Source of the DNA: Isoetes taiwanensis
Taxonomy: Eukaryota; Streptophyta; Lycopodiopsida; Isoetales; Isoetaceae
Direction of reading: 5' to 3'
NCBI GenBank assembly: GCA_021234155.1
Contig: JAJEKV010000025.1
Location: 10,535,386 to 10,599,385, forward strand
Length of the DNA stretch: 64,000 bases
The notes beneath the pieces were generated by a model that worked only from the letters and a program-made list of their open reading frames with translations, did no database searches and had not been told where the DNA came from. Of this stretch, positions 33,689 to 46,800 are shown in pieces. Numbering within the stretch: position 1 is the stretch's first letter; each line of letters starts with the position of its first letter. The position numbers and the translations under genes are program-made.

Positions 33689-35729
33689 ATAAATTGATAC
33701 TATAAATAATCTCTTCGTACATATGTCTTGAATATGTATAGATTCAATCAAATCTTTTTACATGTACAACTGATATGTCTTGGTATACATAGTATTTCTT
33801 ACTTATGTCTTTGGATATGTAAGGTATTCAATGCACGTCTTCTCCAACTTACCTATTTTCTTTTGCAAATGTGCGCCGAAATTTGTATGAGCGGTTTGTG
33901 GAGGAGAATCAGGATGCGGATGTTGGTATTAGAATGTTGAATACCTGAAACCAAGTTGCATAAGGAAATTGAAGGAGAGAAACACTTGCTGTTGTATCAA
34001 GCATGAACAAGCGAGAGAATTTCAGAAAAAGCTTTCAACTCTATGAGGCATAAGTTTCACATAAATTGCGTTTGCAATTGTGATGTATGTCTTTGTTGGT
34101 ACACATGATGGGGTTTGTCGGGCACAAAAGCTTACATTTTGTAATGTTAGCACACTTTGGAGAGAAATGGTTTGCCAAAAGAGGAAAGGGAAGAGTGGCA
34201 CAACTGGAAGTGCATAAGGGGGATTGTGAAAAATGTGGTAAGCAAAAGATTCCCTTATGTCCAAAAAAGAGACCATCGAGAATAATGAAGATGATGTTAA
34301 ATGGCGGGCTTATTGTTATATGGGCCGAGAAGTCAAGGGAAGGGCACTTCTAGAAGACTAAGATTGGTGGAGAGGCAAAGCAGATGCTCCTTTCATGTTA
34401 TCGCCATGTTTGATCACATGAAAAAGTTTATGCATCACAACTTTACAGCTCATTGGCGAGCAAGGAATTTAGGAGAAGCATTGAGTCTAAGAGATGATTA
34501 CAGTGATATCGATAGTAGACTTTGCAGAAAATTACACATTGCAACCCTTCAAAGAAGTGCGGTCCCCGAACATTGGAATGCGGACGGATCACTATTTTGG
34601 TACACATCACTCTCTTCAAGGTAAATGGTAAGTTGCGTAAGACCGTTCACTTATATGTTTCGATGATAGAAGTCATGACACACATTTTGTACAACATGCA
34701 TTTCAACTTCATCTTGATGGTTGAAAGAGAATGGAGGATCTCACATGCGGTATCATCTCTTGTGGTCGGATGGTTGTCTTTGCCAGTTCAAATCCGGAAG
34801 ATCATTCTACTTCATATCACGGTACCATTGTCGGACATGGCATTCGTGTACAATGGAATTTCTTGGATCGGGGCATGGGAAGGGGAACATGATGGAGAGG
34901 CTGCCAAGGCCAAGCAACTCTGGCCGATGAGCAAAGAAGAGAGCATGGGATTGAAATAAAGGGTGCTCATGATGCACTGTGTTGTTTTGAGAAACAAGAA
35001 ATCTCAAGTTAAGTAGAGTGTATTGGGAAGTGAAGGAGGATGAGATTTGAGGTCAAAGCCATTTGATGTGCAACCCCTTTACGGTGTCCAAAGTCGGCTT
35101 TGTGTATCTTCCATAAGTCAGGAGGACCCAACCTTCTTGATGGTTAGACCACTATCTTGTTTTTGCAAATTGCCTGCATAAACTTTGAATGGCGTGCATG
35201 TGAGTCTATTCAACACTGTGGAAAGTGGACATTGAAGAAGCTAGTCCCATGTGCACATCTTTGAAGGTACAATTGGAATCGTAAAAGCGCAATGTTTGCA
35301 AATGAGGTAGAGGAGTTACATGATGTGATACAGTTTTGTGATAATTTTGCTTCTTTTGCTCTTCCGGTAATGAGGAAGATGTGCCATACTATGTTCTTGC
35401 TTGCACTAGAGAAAAGCATGTATTGGATCAAAGCGGTCATTGATGATTACAAGAATGAGCATCATGCGGTGACAACCATCATATCAGCTTACTATTATCG
35501 AAAATTGCCAAGTTGCCATAACAAATATAAAATTTGTTGGATGATAGAGAAGTATTGGTACCGGTGAGAGTCTGTTATTGGAGCTAAATTTCCCATGAAG
35601 AAGATAAATCACGGGGTTAAAGGTGCTAGTGCAGCTTTTGCATTGTCGATGATGTGCATGAGATGTTGCTAGGAAGTCTTCCCGAAATGGTGGATGCCTT
35701 GGATTAGGTGAAGGCTTTGAATTTGCGAT

Positions 35730-36460
35730 TGCTTTGTATTGTGTTACTTTTGAATTGAATTGAATTTGCAGTGGTTTGTCTTTGTGTGAACTACTGGTTT
35801 GTAAAATATAGCATGGAACATGTTGAAGTTCAAATTGTAGACAAGTGCAAAAGGTACACATAATTATATTTCGAAGCAAATAGTACGATTGTACACACTT
35901 AATAACTTAAGAAGCGAGGCCTAATCACTATGTCATTTGGAACATAATATCTCAGTACTATTGCATCATGCAAGCCTTTCTTCCAACGGTTTTGGGATTT
36001 ACATGTGCTACGGCAGTAGCACTTGCTGTTGGGCATTCTCGGCTATTGGAAGGCGGTCCACCTATTGGCTGATCAACTACTTACGCAAAGGATGGTCTCC
36101 CCAAGGATTATGTAGTAAACCTTGGACTGCAAATAGATTTAGCAAATTGCTTGATATCTGAATCATCGATTCTCTCAACCATTTCCCAAAGCTCGAGGAA
36201 GCATGGTATTCGACCTTGGATTAGTCCCAGAGCCATCATATTGGGAACTTAGATTTGTTTCTTCTATATCGGTTGGTTGAAGATCTACTTCATTTGGTTG
36301 AAGAATTTGACATTTGTTTTGTAGATCATTCCTTACACCTACAATGCATACAAAATTATTAGTATATCATGTGAAAGCTTAAGCGTATTACCTAAGTTAT
36401 GTACATACCTTTTTGTATTGCAAAAGCTCTACAACATACAACATCTAAGCATAATTGTAT
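35730..36460. other. Intergenic DNA, nothing recognised
   Basis: This is AT-rich DNA between the plus-strand transposase-like gene and the minus-strand Ulp1/HAD gene. The words TTGTATTACCTAAGTTA and GCGTATTACCTAAGTTATGT (36385 and 36456) form a short repeat about 70 bases apart. No protein domain is seen. Confidence 0.3.
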
Positions 36461-36468
36461 TACCTAAG

Positions 36469-39400
36469 TTAGATACATACACGAAGATGTGCCGTGTCCT
36501 CGACTTGTTTGCTATCGATGTACCAAGCACACTCATCTTGTACCCCACCTTCATCATCTTCACTAGATTCTTCTATTATTGTGAATCTCTTCACTGTGAT
36601 GCTAGGCTTGTTAATTAGCAAGCAACCTCTATTGCAAAAGCTCCATAAACTATCAATGTCTTCACCATATTGAGATCTTATGCATTTCACTACTGTGTCA
36701 TTGTATGCACGAGAAGTATCAAATTGATGCTCTTGGACATAAGTGGTAAAGTCATTTGCATTCTTCAAGCCTACAAACCAGTCAAATAGCCAACACAAAT
36801 CTTTGTCTTCACCATTTAGTCTGGGATGTCATACTGGTATGCAACAAGAGCAACCCTCATTGAAGATACATTTGAAAGGAAGGTCAGTAATCATAACACA
36901 TCTATTTCCGTATTCTGGATACTTGAGGAGTGGAATATCCAAAGGGAAAAGAATTATGTCTGTCCCATCATTGACCTCTAAGAAGAGGGTCCAACATCTA
37001 TTGCCACCATAAATGAATTTAAATCTTGGTATGCCTTGCTCATACAACTTGTCTACAATGGCTATCATAACATCCAAGGGAAGATCTGACCAAACAGCCA
37101 AATCCCAATGGTTGGAACACCAGTACAACAATGATTTCGACAATGAACGACAAAAGAAGACTCCATCAGGTAATTGGATTGGCACTTGAGTGCCATTATA
37201 GTCACTGGGTGCTGATTTACAATAGTAACCCAAAATGCCTTGGAGATCAAATATAATAAGCCCTGTAAGTAATCCAGGGCAGTTAGGTTCGCCACACATC
37301 TAACCTGACCAAGCCTAAGGATAAGACAGAAAGTCTAAACTAATTCTAGTTTTTAACTCTTGATAGAAATTAAAGCGTTGCAAACAATTTCTTATTCAAA
37401 TAAATTTCAAAGTACAATAGTCAATTAGCTTTAAATTCCATAAGTTAGAATGAGTTTAACTACCACTCTTCTGCCCAGTGACAACTTGTTTTGTCTCATC
37501 TCTTCTTCTCAAACCATATTCAATCATGGCTTTTATTAATACATTTCTTCTGCCAAGTGCAAAATCCTTGTCGAATCATGTTGATGAAAACTGCAATAAA
37601 CACAAGAATTAAGACCCGCTATAATAAAACATCCCAAAGGATTTATGTGAAATATAAGAACAACTCACCATGCTTTTAGAATTCACTTGGGCATCCACAA
37701 AAGCTTGCATAAAGGCCATCACATAAAGACCGCAACTTACATTATCTGGTTGTTGTGGAACCTCTGGAATAGTTTCCTTCTTCACTGCATTCTTCACATA
37801 TCATTCAACTCGTGAGCTAGAGTTGGTTAGATATGTGATGACATCCTATGAAACTGCACACACAAATGAGAACATGCAACTAAGATTTAAGCAAGCGGCG
37901 GTGGTACATATCTTGAAAGAAAATGCTCACATATTTAGGAGTTTGTTGTCCACTTGTTATACAGTCATGGAGTTCAACACAATAATTGCGGGAGAAGCCA
38001 TTGAGGTGGTGCGCAATTTTTGCAGACTTTTAAAACAAAAATCACCAAAACATGATGGGCGGGGTCCTCAACTTGAACTGGAATCATAATATCGGCATTT
38101 ACTAACAACAATGCCTTGTAGCCCTTTCTCAAGCGCACTACACTTTTGTTGTCCCATACTATTAGCATCCGGGGCTAATCTTTTTAAATCTTGCCCGATA
38201 AGTCAAAAAGTTTTTGAAGGGAAGAAAAAAGACATCTCGCCATTTGGATGTCAATGTCTTTGCTCACATACCTTCCGAATATGTCTAAATGTACATTAGA
38301 CATGTGCCTATCTTTAAACAATGTCTCCACACAATATTTTCGTGACCTTAATAAGAGAGGTTCAGCTTGGAGCGGATAGAATGGAACCATTGTGCGAAGG
38401 TTATCCATGTCACGCAAACCAAGCATCAATGGTAACTAGCATAAAACACATATTTACTAATCCAATTACACTTACGGTTGCTCAAGCGATGTACGGCGGC
38501 TTCTAGTTCTCTTAGTTTGGGTCGCGACACCTTTGTATCTTTTCTTTTTTCTTGACTCTTTCTCGTTCACACCACTATGCGTATCTGTTCTATCCTCAGA
38601 TTCCTCCTTCTCTTGCTTCACCACAACCAGCTTCATATCGTAGCCACATTCTCCACTAAAAATTTCTTGATTACCCGGTTGTATATGTTCTGTCTTACAT
38701 GATTCTTCAATCTTTTCGATTGTAGTTCCAACTAAGGCCATAGATCCACTAGTTTCCCTGTTTACTGCGAATAATAAAATGTATGAACATGCAATAACTA
38801 AATGCAATAAGTAGTTTTTGACTTACCACTTGAAAACAAACATTTCAAGTTCGATTCGATGATGTGGCATTGGCTTTAGAATTGGTACCTACGCACCTTG
38901 TCTACAACTGTTTTTTCTTTGGAGTGTAGAAGACCTCTACAATAATATCTTTTTCTTTAGAGTGTCGAGAGCGACTTCATTGTTCTCCTATTTCATTTGG
39001 TTCGATTACTACAAGATAACTCATTGTCAGCAAAGCGGCATAAACATCAAGAAAATGTAGAAATTAAACTAATATGGACACACACGTGTTGCCACATTCG
39101 ACCCTTTGCTTCGGGGCTCAATTTATTGTGCATATGAAGCTACAATTGTAGCTTTGCTTGTGACAATTGTATCTGTTATTAAAAAAATGAGCTCAATTTG
39201 CTTCCTTATAAAATCCAGCAAATTCATTTAAAACTAATTACTTACTTGATGTTCCTTTTCCTCCTCTCTCATGCTCTGCTACAAATGTGTTCAATGTGTT
39301 GGAGGTGACCTAGATGTGGGCCGGGGTTGACTTATCATGCTTCCCTCCATAATAATCATCTACACAACTTGAAAAATCAAGTGCCTTTGCAGGAGGATCT

Positions 39401-39505
39401 ACTCTGTTCTTGCCGGCATCTGCATACGAGGTGAAATTGAAATACATATGAAGAGACCATAACCACATATCACATACCTTTCTCTGGCTTCTTTATACTA
39501 CCCAT
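36469..39505 (-). pseudogene. Ulp1 (C48) protease-like plus HAD/FCP1-like protein, probably one mobile-element gene
   Basis: Exon 1 is 39478-39505 (MGSIKKPEK) and exon 2 is 39246-39419 (DAGKNRVDPPAKALDFSSCV), joined in phase. A charged exon follows at 38472-38807 with a basic tail, then 38184-38429. A C48/Ulp1 domain is next: VNADIMIPVQVEDPAHHVLV (38168-37974, His of the triad) and PQQPDNVSCGLYVMAFMQAF (37797-37609, the Gln and Cys of the active site). Downstream, 37299-36829 and 36798-36469 read as a HAD/FCP1-like domain: LIIFDLQGILGYY (phosphatase motif I position), LLYWCSNHWDLAVWSDLPLD, FIYGGNRCWTLF and WLFDWFVGLKNANDFTTYVQ. Ulp1-like proteases are often carried by plant DNA transposons. 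The DLQG replacing DxDxT suggests that the HAD part is not an active phosphatase. Stops separate several parts, and it may also be two adjacent genes. Confidence 0.5.
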
Positions 39506-39509
39506 GTCA

Positions 39510-40500
39510 CCTGCAAAAATGAAAGCATTACCAATAATAACTAGATGAGTGAAAGAAATGTACAATCGGAAAAGCAATGTACAATCCAATTCCAAATGTA
39601 CTCCATGTATCATGTATTGAGAACTATATACATTTTTATGTACCCACATCCAAATGTAGAAAGCTTCCTAGAAAAAAAGAATTCATAAATGCATTCCATG
39701 TATTTTGTATTAGATATATTAGATATATGTATTTGGAGCCAAGTGTGGAAAAGCTTACTGGAAAATTGTAATTGCATTAAAATGTATCATAGAGTACAGC
39801 ATGTATCAAAATGTCCCCCAATAGAAGACCACATGTTATACAAATGTACACACACAGGCGGGTTACCTACTTATCCTATTTTCTTAGTACATAAAAGTAA
39901 CTCCTCAATAATATGTCGGCAACATCGTACATCATGCACATTAATAATATGCATGTACTAACATGATGTTTACACCTAGAAAAGCAAAACGATCCAACCC
40001 TACAAATCTTCACTTCAACCTACATTTTAAAACCCAAATGTAATTAATATACTACAGAACAATTAATGCACAACCAATGCACAACTTCTAACTAATATCC
40101 ATCTACCAATCTTACACTGAACTAATAAAGAAAGACATGAAAGAAATCGATTATGCATGCTTACCTTTTCCAATCAGCCCCAATGCACGAGGTAGATTCA
40201 CATCCCATGTGCAGCACTGGTACCATGTAGATTGTTCCTTTTGCTAGCAAGATAGGAGATACATAATAGGCGTAAGGATGTCTTCAAGATGCCAATACAG
40301 GGGAGGAACAAAAACACGCTTTCATAATTTGTGCAGGACTGAAAATCAGCATTTGATCGCTCAGAATCGAAACCAAAGAAAGAGGAGGAGGCTGCAAGCT
40401 AAGGACCGAGGAGTGATCTAAGAACTCCCTCAACTCCAAAATCTTGTGTCCCCCCCTCCTCAATTGCTTTCTTTTTTGAAGACCTTAAATTGAGTTCAGA
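39510..40500. other. AT-rich intergenic DNA, nothing recognised
   Basis: The stretch lies between two minus-strand genes and is rich in AATGTA/TACATT words (39555-39860). Small frames such as 39689-39961 show no domain. It should contain the promoter of the Ulp1/HAD gene. Confidence 0.3.
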
Positions 40501-40507
40501 ATCTAGG

Positions 40508-41420
40508 CTGCCTCAACTTCGGATGCTTTTGCTTCCACTTCCTTGCTAAGCTCGGCTAGATCCCGCCCCGCTTGCTCTTCTGCGCAATTGCATCCTCCAC
40601 CTTCCATTTTATGTGCTCAAACTTCATAGCACTACCGTCACTTTCATCCATCTGCTGTTGAAATGCCTGCAACTCTGACATCAGATTCAAGTAATTAGTC
40701 TCGGCCTCATGGACTAGCTTAGAATATACTGCCCTTTCCCCTTCCCTATGCTTCAAAGTCTTCACAACGGTCTCGTCTCCTGTAAATTCTGCATCTCCTT
40801 ACATATGCTTTCCTTCAAAGAGGATCTGCTCTCAAGAAATACATTCAAACTATCCAGATCCTCTTTTTTGTAGAATGTATCATAGGACTTGTGGCCCTTG
40901 GCATTGCTCGACTTGACTGTTACAACTTCAGTCAAAACCTCAGATTCTTTGACCTTGCTTTTAGCTGTGGCTATTTTTTTAACATCATCCCAATCAATTG
41001 ATTCACCTTTTAAGAAATGCTCTAGCAAAATACAGGGGAACATAGTGATTCTGTACATCTTTCCTACCGAATGCAAACTCGTACCACTTGAAAAATTCTG
41101 CATGGTCTTCCAACTTCACCAGCTCATCCTTGTACCCGTACCTGGTAGGTTCCTTAGATCCCCAAACTTCTGTCACTAAAGAGTTGTACTCTGCAAATTT
41201 TTCCTTGAATTTCATATTCGCGGATCCCTTGAGAAAATTTATGTGTCCTCATTTTGGTTCTCCTTGCTGCGGCCAGGACTTCGGACTTCAAATGTGTCCA
41301 CGCTTTTGGAAGCCACGGGAGATTTTCGGACTGATGCGACTTCAAATGGGGGCAGCACTCTTCTTTGGTGTCTTTGCCATTGTCTATACCTGCAATGCAA
41401 TAAGAAATATCTTTTAATTG
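40508..41420 (-). pseudogene. Unrecognised coiled-coil protein gene, degraded
   Basis: Read on minus, the protein begins near 41388 (MAKTPKKSAAP) and continues through KFKEKFAEYNSLVTEVWGSK, YGYKDELVKLEDHAEFFKWY and VPLYFARAFLKG (41215-41003). Next come SIDWDDVKKIATAKSK and HKSYDTFYKKEDLDSLNVF (41103-40762). It ends in a coiled coil: MKTLKHREGERAVYSKLVHE, YLNLMSELQAFQQQMDESDG and KFEHIKWKVEDAIAQK (40765-40556), plus LAELSKEVEAKASEVEAA just downstream. The early part has aromatic and acidic blocks but no named domain. It is interrupted by about four frameshifts or stops. The fragment at 28829-29100 is a paralogue of its C-terminus. It is probably part of a mobile element. Confidence 0.5.
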
Positions 41421-41782
41421 TCCTAAAGGTGCAACAATTTGAGCTTGCACATGTAAACAAAAACCTAAAGTAATAAATTAAAAACAGAAAGAAGAAAACT
41501 AGGGAAGAAGACGATTGTACCTTTGATTTGTTGAGAATGGCCAAGCGACTTCGGAAGAACGTGCTTTAGTCGCTTGCAAGAGATCGAGGTGCCGGATCGC
41601 AGGGTAAAAGCAGAGAGATCAAAGGACAAAGAAACAAGAATGGGGAAGAAAGAATTGGAGGGAATTTTCCATTGCCTATTTTCGGTCGAAAAAAAAAAAC
41701 CAAAATTCACGGTAATTATTATACATTTCTAAAAATGTATATGTATTAAAATGACCCAATATTTTATCACCCTAACGTGCTT

Positions 41783-43680
41783 TTACCCATCAGTAGCTTC
41801 CCAATGCTCTTCACCCTCATCATTTTCATTATCATCCTCAACATCTTCAATATCCACATGCTCATTGATAGATCCCTCTTCCTCTGAGACACCAGCACTT
41901 TCTTGAACATTATCTACCTCGTTGACATTTTCCTCCTCTTCCTTTTCCTCCTCATTGTGCCACGCAATTGATACAACTTTCTGTTTAGTTGGGTTCATTG
42001 TCTTGGTCATCAACTGCAGGTTTGAACTAACAAATACAAGATCATTTAATTTTTGTACTCCGAGGCGCTTCCTTTTCTTATTGTGGATGTGACCAAATCT
42101 ACTAAATATCTGTTCAATAGGGGATGAGGATGCATTCTGACTCAATATTCGGGTCGCTAGTGTTTGCAACAACAGAGCTGAGGACCCATAATTTTCCCAC
42201 CATTCAACTGGATCAATTTCTTTCATATCAGCTATTGCATCAAGAGAACTAAAAGACCCTTCTAAATTTTTGTAAGTACGTAATTCTGCTCTGACATTGC
42301 GTCTTTTCTCTATATCAGTTATCAACCGAATGAGAGTTCCATCCCATCCCTTAGACACCTCCTTATCTTTTTCTTGATTAAGGCCATGAAACTCAGGATC
42401 TAATACAAAAGCAGCACATTGCAAATCAGAGTGATAGGAAGTCCACCTGGATGAGCAAATTTCTTTGACATCATCAAGCTTTGAGTCATCTTCTGCAATG
42501 CCATTCAAGTACTCCACCATACGATCTAGACCTTCAAAAACTTTGCCAATGCAAGGCTGCAAACCATCTACAAGCCGCAATGTCATCCTTGCCCCGATCT
42601 TACCAAGATGCTCAAGATCTTTCCAAAATGCTCCATCAAAAGCAATGGCAGTAGCATCTTTGCATGTAGAAAATTCTTAATCAATCCTTGCTCACATAAA
42701 AATATGAACCAATACTTAATATTAAGTATAAGAATGGAAAACATACCTGTATCAAAACTTGCTTCCTACAAACGAACGAAACTTGGGTCGGTGAAGAGGT
42801 GACAAATCGAGTCTTTGCACTCCACAAGACGTTCCATTATCAAAAAATTATATGCAAATCTTGTCTCACAATACTTCAAAAGGTCCTTTTCCTTGCTTAG
42901 TTTATGAAACATAGTCAAAACCTTTGAATGTGAATTTACAAAGGTCACAATTTTTCTGGATTTCTCTACAATGGGGGCACACCAATCTAATTTTCCAATG
43001 TCCTTCATCATGTCATTTATACAATGAGCAATACATGGACTAAAACAAATATGCGGATAGGTCTCAAAAAGCATCCTACCAGCAGATCTATTTGTGTTTT
43101 CTCCATCTGCTACAAACTGAATTACATGATCGGGTCCCACAAATTCAACAGCTTTCTTCCAGATAATGATCAAATCTTCTGCTCTTTTTTCTAATGATGT
43201 ATCAAAGGATTTTAAAAAATAAACTTTCCCGGCAGAGTATACGACAATACTTTGTATGCATCTTGACCTTCCATTCGTCCATCCATCACCGATAATTGTA
43301 GCTCTATATCTTTTCCAGCATTCACGAGCACTTCTTAACATCTCTTCTCCAAGCTGCTCTTTCTCTGCTTTAAGATAAAAACCAGATACCTGTTTGCGAT
43401 TTGGGACTCTGTAACCAGGTCCATATACAATAGCTTGATTTAAAGCATCCTGAAAATAAGGGCATTCAACAATGCGAAAGGGAGTATGGTTAATGTACAA
43501 TGCCCTGCAAATAGCCGCATCCACTTCCTTCGTTCTGGTTTTATCAAGGACTGTTACAATGTCTTGTTGCCTCATTTTTCTCGTGGTAGTTGGACGAGGC
43601 ATACTTGTTGCTGGTCTCTTGAAGTAAGAATGCAAGGATCCATGGCACCTAGGTTTGCTTCCTTGATGCAAACGATCCAT
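41783..43680 (-). CDS. hAT-family transposase (DUF659 + hAT C-terminal dimerisation domain)
   Basis: There are two exons: 42747-43680 and 41783-42675, with a 71-bp GT-AG intron that keeps the frame. The N-terminal part (about residues 60-250) is the DUF659 region: GDGWTNGRSRCIQSIVV (first catalytic Asp block), FVADGENTNRSAGRML and PCIAHCINDMMKDIG. Exon 2 continues KDATAIAFDGAFWKDLEHLG, then WWENYGSSALLLQTLATRIL and ASSSPIEQIFSRFGHIHNKK, the hAT dimerisation block with the WWE glutamate. The C-terminus is very acidic. Such transposases cut and paste DNA with 8-bp target duplications. One TAG at 42766-42768, seven codons before the intron, interrupts an otherwise open frame of about 610 codons. 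No BED zinc finger is seen at the N-terminus and I found no terminal inverted repeats. It may be intact but for one base, or the stop is a consensus error. Confidence 0.85.
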
Positions 43681-43817
43681 CTATACCATGAGATGGATGA
43701 AAAACTTTAATCGTCTTCCTTGCCTTAGTTGCAAAAACTAGTGCGTAAACTTCCAATCACCTCTAGTAATCACTGTACAAACTCCCCATTCGCATTTACA
43801 ATGTGCAAGATATCTCG

Positions 43818-46800
43818 TTAGATGCAAAACTTTGTCTCCTCTAGGCCAGTAAATACAAGAAAACTCTCGAATAGCTTATGTCTGAGTCGTGGAACTAGAG
43901 AGGCTACAGGTTGCTGAATCCCTTGAGAAATCCATAAACGACGCCATTTCCAAATCAACCAAACCAACCATGCCTTACACAGATGGAAAGCCTGCTTCTT
44001 AGGAGAGGACCATGAAGCTGGAAACACATGAAGAAGTATCTTCTGGCTATACATCCTGATCCAGAACAATGCTCTGACCCAATCCCATGCAGCTTGCTAA
44101 AATGGGCACAAGACTAGACAATGTTCAATGGACTCTCGATGAGAGCCACAGCAAGGGCAAAAAAAAACTCACAGCTAGCTTAAATCTATGCACAAGAACA
44201 TTTACCCGAATGCAGCGGTGCACCACTTGCCACAAGAGAACCCTAACCCCGGTGGGGAAGAGAGTTCAAAGGCCATGTCGGACGGGCGCCAACAAGAACC
44301 AAGAAGCTTGGTGCCCACTTGTCAGAAGGAGGTAAAGTATCATAAATAACCAACGTCCGGTAACAAGAACGAACAAAACATGACTCATCGACCCCCGAAT
44401 GAACCTTCCAAATCTGAAAGACCACCCCCCTCCACGGAGGAGAAACGAGGAATATGCGATTGGAATACGAGGAGGCCACTTTGCGCCGGATAGCTCGATC
44501 ACTGCTCTTAAGCCAAAAGCGGGCCTGAAAAAACTCCCAAGGAGCCAGTTGGCCATGCCAATACCAATCCTCTAAAGTGGAGACTGCAGCCTGAGTCCAA
44601 CAGGTTCGAGTCAGCGAAAGGCAGCGACCAAAGGCAAGTATGTTGGAGGCAAGAGGAACCCACAAAAGCGGAGAAGTGTGATGAAATACTGATGCATAGT
44701 CTATCTGGAAAAGCACTCGCACATGCTCTCAGGGCCACAATACACCCTTGAGAAAAGGTGACGCGTGTGGGAACGGCCTCAGATCGTAAAGCAAGGCTCA
44801 CAGCAACTTCACAGGGACATATGGCTTGTGAAAAGCCACACAATTCTCGAGGGATTTGTAAAAGCAATCGCACACTGGAGAGAACACCTCTTCATGGAGA
44901 ATACTCCAAACAAACTTAGAGACTAATACCTTAGAATGCAAAGCCAAATCTAGGATTGCCAAACCCCCATCCTCTCGAGGGCGGAGGCACTTCCACCATG
45001 CTACTTTAACCACTTTGCTCATACGCAGCCCCTCCCTAAACAAAGTTTTGGACAATTCTATCCAATTCCTGAACCTTGCATTCTGGAGCTAACATAACAG
45101 ACACTGTGTATACGTGGGTGCTACAAAGCACTTAACTACAGTAATCCTGCCTTCCATCGACAACTTACTACCCTTCCACCAATTCAGGTGCTTCTGTAGT
45201 CCCTGCAAAATCTCATCCCAGACGCCGCCTATAGAGATATTACCCCCAAAAGGAATGCCCAGAAGTCTGATACATGCATTCACTGGGAGTACCTTCCAAG
45301 GGAAGAGAAACAAACAAGGTGGAGGCGGCGTCTCCAAAGCCCACAGAGCCGAACACTTTCCCCAATTAAGAAGACAACCAGAAGCCAAGAAAAATATATC
45401 CAGCAAACCCTTAACATTACGCAAATTGCTTTCTTCTGCTGCCACAAAGAGGAAAGTGTCATCTGCAAACCGATTACAAATCTGTTGACTGCCGTTCTGC
45501 ATCCAAAGACCCTCTATCACTCCCTCATCTACTGCAGTCAAGAGCAATTGTGATAATGCCTTCGCCACCATGGTAAACAAAAATGGGGCCAGAGGGCAGC
45601 CCTGACGAACTCCTCTTCCCATTGAAAAGAACGGGGAGGGCTCCCCCTGGCACACAATTGTAGCTCGTGCTGACGTGTGAAGCTTCATAACTGTTTCTGT
45701 AAAACGTGGACCACAACCCAAAGCCGGAAGCACACTAGACAAAAACTCTCAGCGCACACTGACATATGCCTTCGCAAAATCGAGCTTAAGATAAACAACT
45801 CCCTAAGCGGTTTTCCTAGCCCAATACAAGCCCTCATAAGCTGCAGCAATGTTAGTTAAGATGTTTCTTCCTGGGATGAACCCGGACTGACCCTTGTTAA
45901 TAGAGGATGCTAGAACCAGTTTAAGCTTTTCTGCCAAAGCTTTTGCAATAATCTTATACACAGAGGAGAGCAAAGAAATAGGCCTCCAATCATTGATCAT
46001 GGATGGCTGTTTTACCTTAGGGATCAGGGAAATGCAGGCGGTGTTAAGAATTCTATCCATTTCATGAGAGCGCAACAAGTCAAGATAGACCTGATACACT
46101 GACTCTTCAGCCCATTCCCAATAAGTTTGAAAGCATTCCACAGGCACACCATCCAGCCCAGAACACTTATTCTTAGCCATGCACATACATGCACCCTCGA
46201 AATCTTCCTTGGAGAGTTCCTGTTCTAAACTATCACGCTGATGGTGCAAGATAGATGGCTTAACAGCAGCCAAAACCAAATCCTGTATTTCTTGCTCGTA
46301 TGGAAATGACTGCTTAGCAAAGAACATTGAAAAATGGCCGTGCACATACCTCTGGAGATCAGCAGGATCCTCCAATTTACGACCATCTGACAAAGTAAGG
46401 GATGCCATTGATGCTGCATACTGACGCTGCCTTGCTGCCCTAAAGAAAACCGAAGAGCTCGTCTGTCCTTGTTTCAGTCAAGTAAGTCCAGACTTCACCC
46501 GAGCTTTCTTAACTTTGACCTGCTCTAGAGATATGATCTGCTGCAGTAGGGCATTCTCCCGGATGCCATCATAAGGTTGTGCCCGAATCTGCTCCAACTC
46601 TTTATAGAGTAAGTGGACTTCCTGTCGCTCATGGTGAACTCGCTGCCTACCAAAAGCCATAGCAAAACATTTAACCCTAGCCAATGCTGCCACCATGCCT
46701 GCCATTCCACTTAGAGAGGAGAAGGTATTGAGCCACAAGTCCCGATAATGAGACGAGAAGACTTCATCTGTCAAGAAGCGGGTGTTCAGACGAAACACTG

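Larger units (their letters stand above)
32440..35720 (+). pseudogene. DNA-transposase-like gene with DFAENY / SDG..QFK / GSGHGKG motifs, degraded
   Basis: The first clear exon (32440-32722) opens with three 15-residue repeats (unit DQENMQSGDFETECG) and is spliced in phase to an exon at 32813-32907 (FLQDPRLLELFEQNAVVKHA). Farther on, several frames hold blocks I associate with a family of eukaryotic transposase-like proteins: IVDFAENYTLQPF (about 34500), SDGCLCQFKSGRSFYFISRY (about 34750) and FLGSGHGKGNMM (about 34860). Acidic residues in these blocks would suit an RNase-H-fold DDE/D nuclease. I cannot name the superfamily with confidence. The region 33900-35570 has many frame changes. No terminal inverted repeats were found. 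Confidence 0.5.

Noticed and set aside
41700-43800. Terminal inverted repeats for the hAT element
   Set aside because: Neither flank shows a matching CAGGG-type end. Short similarities were at chance level.
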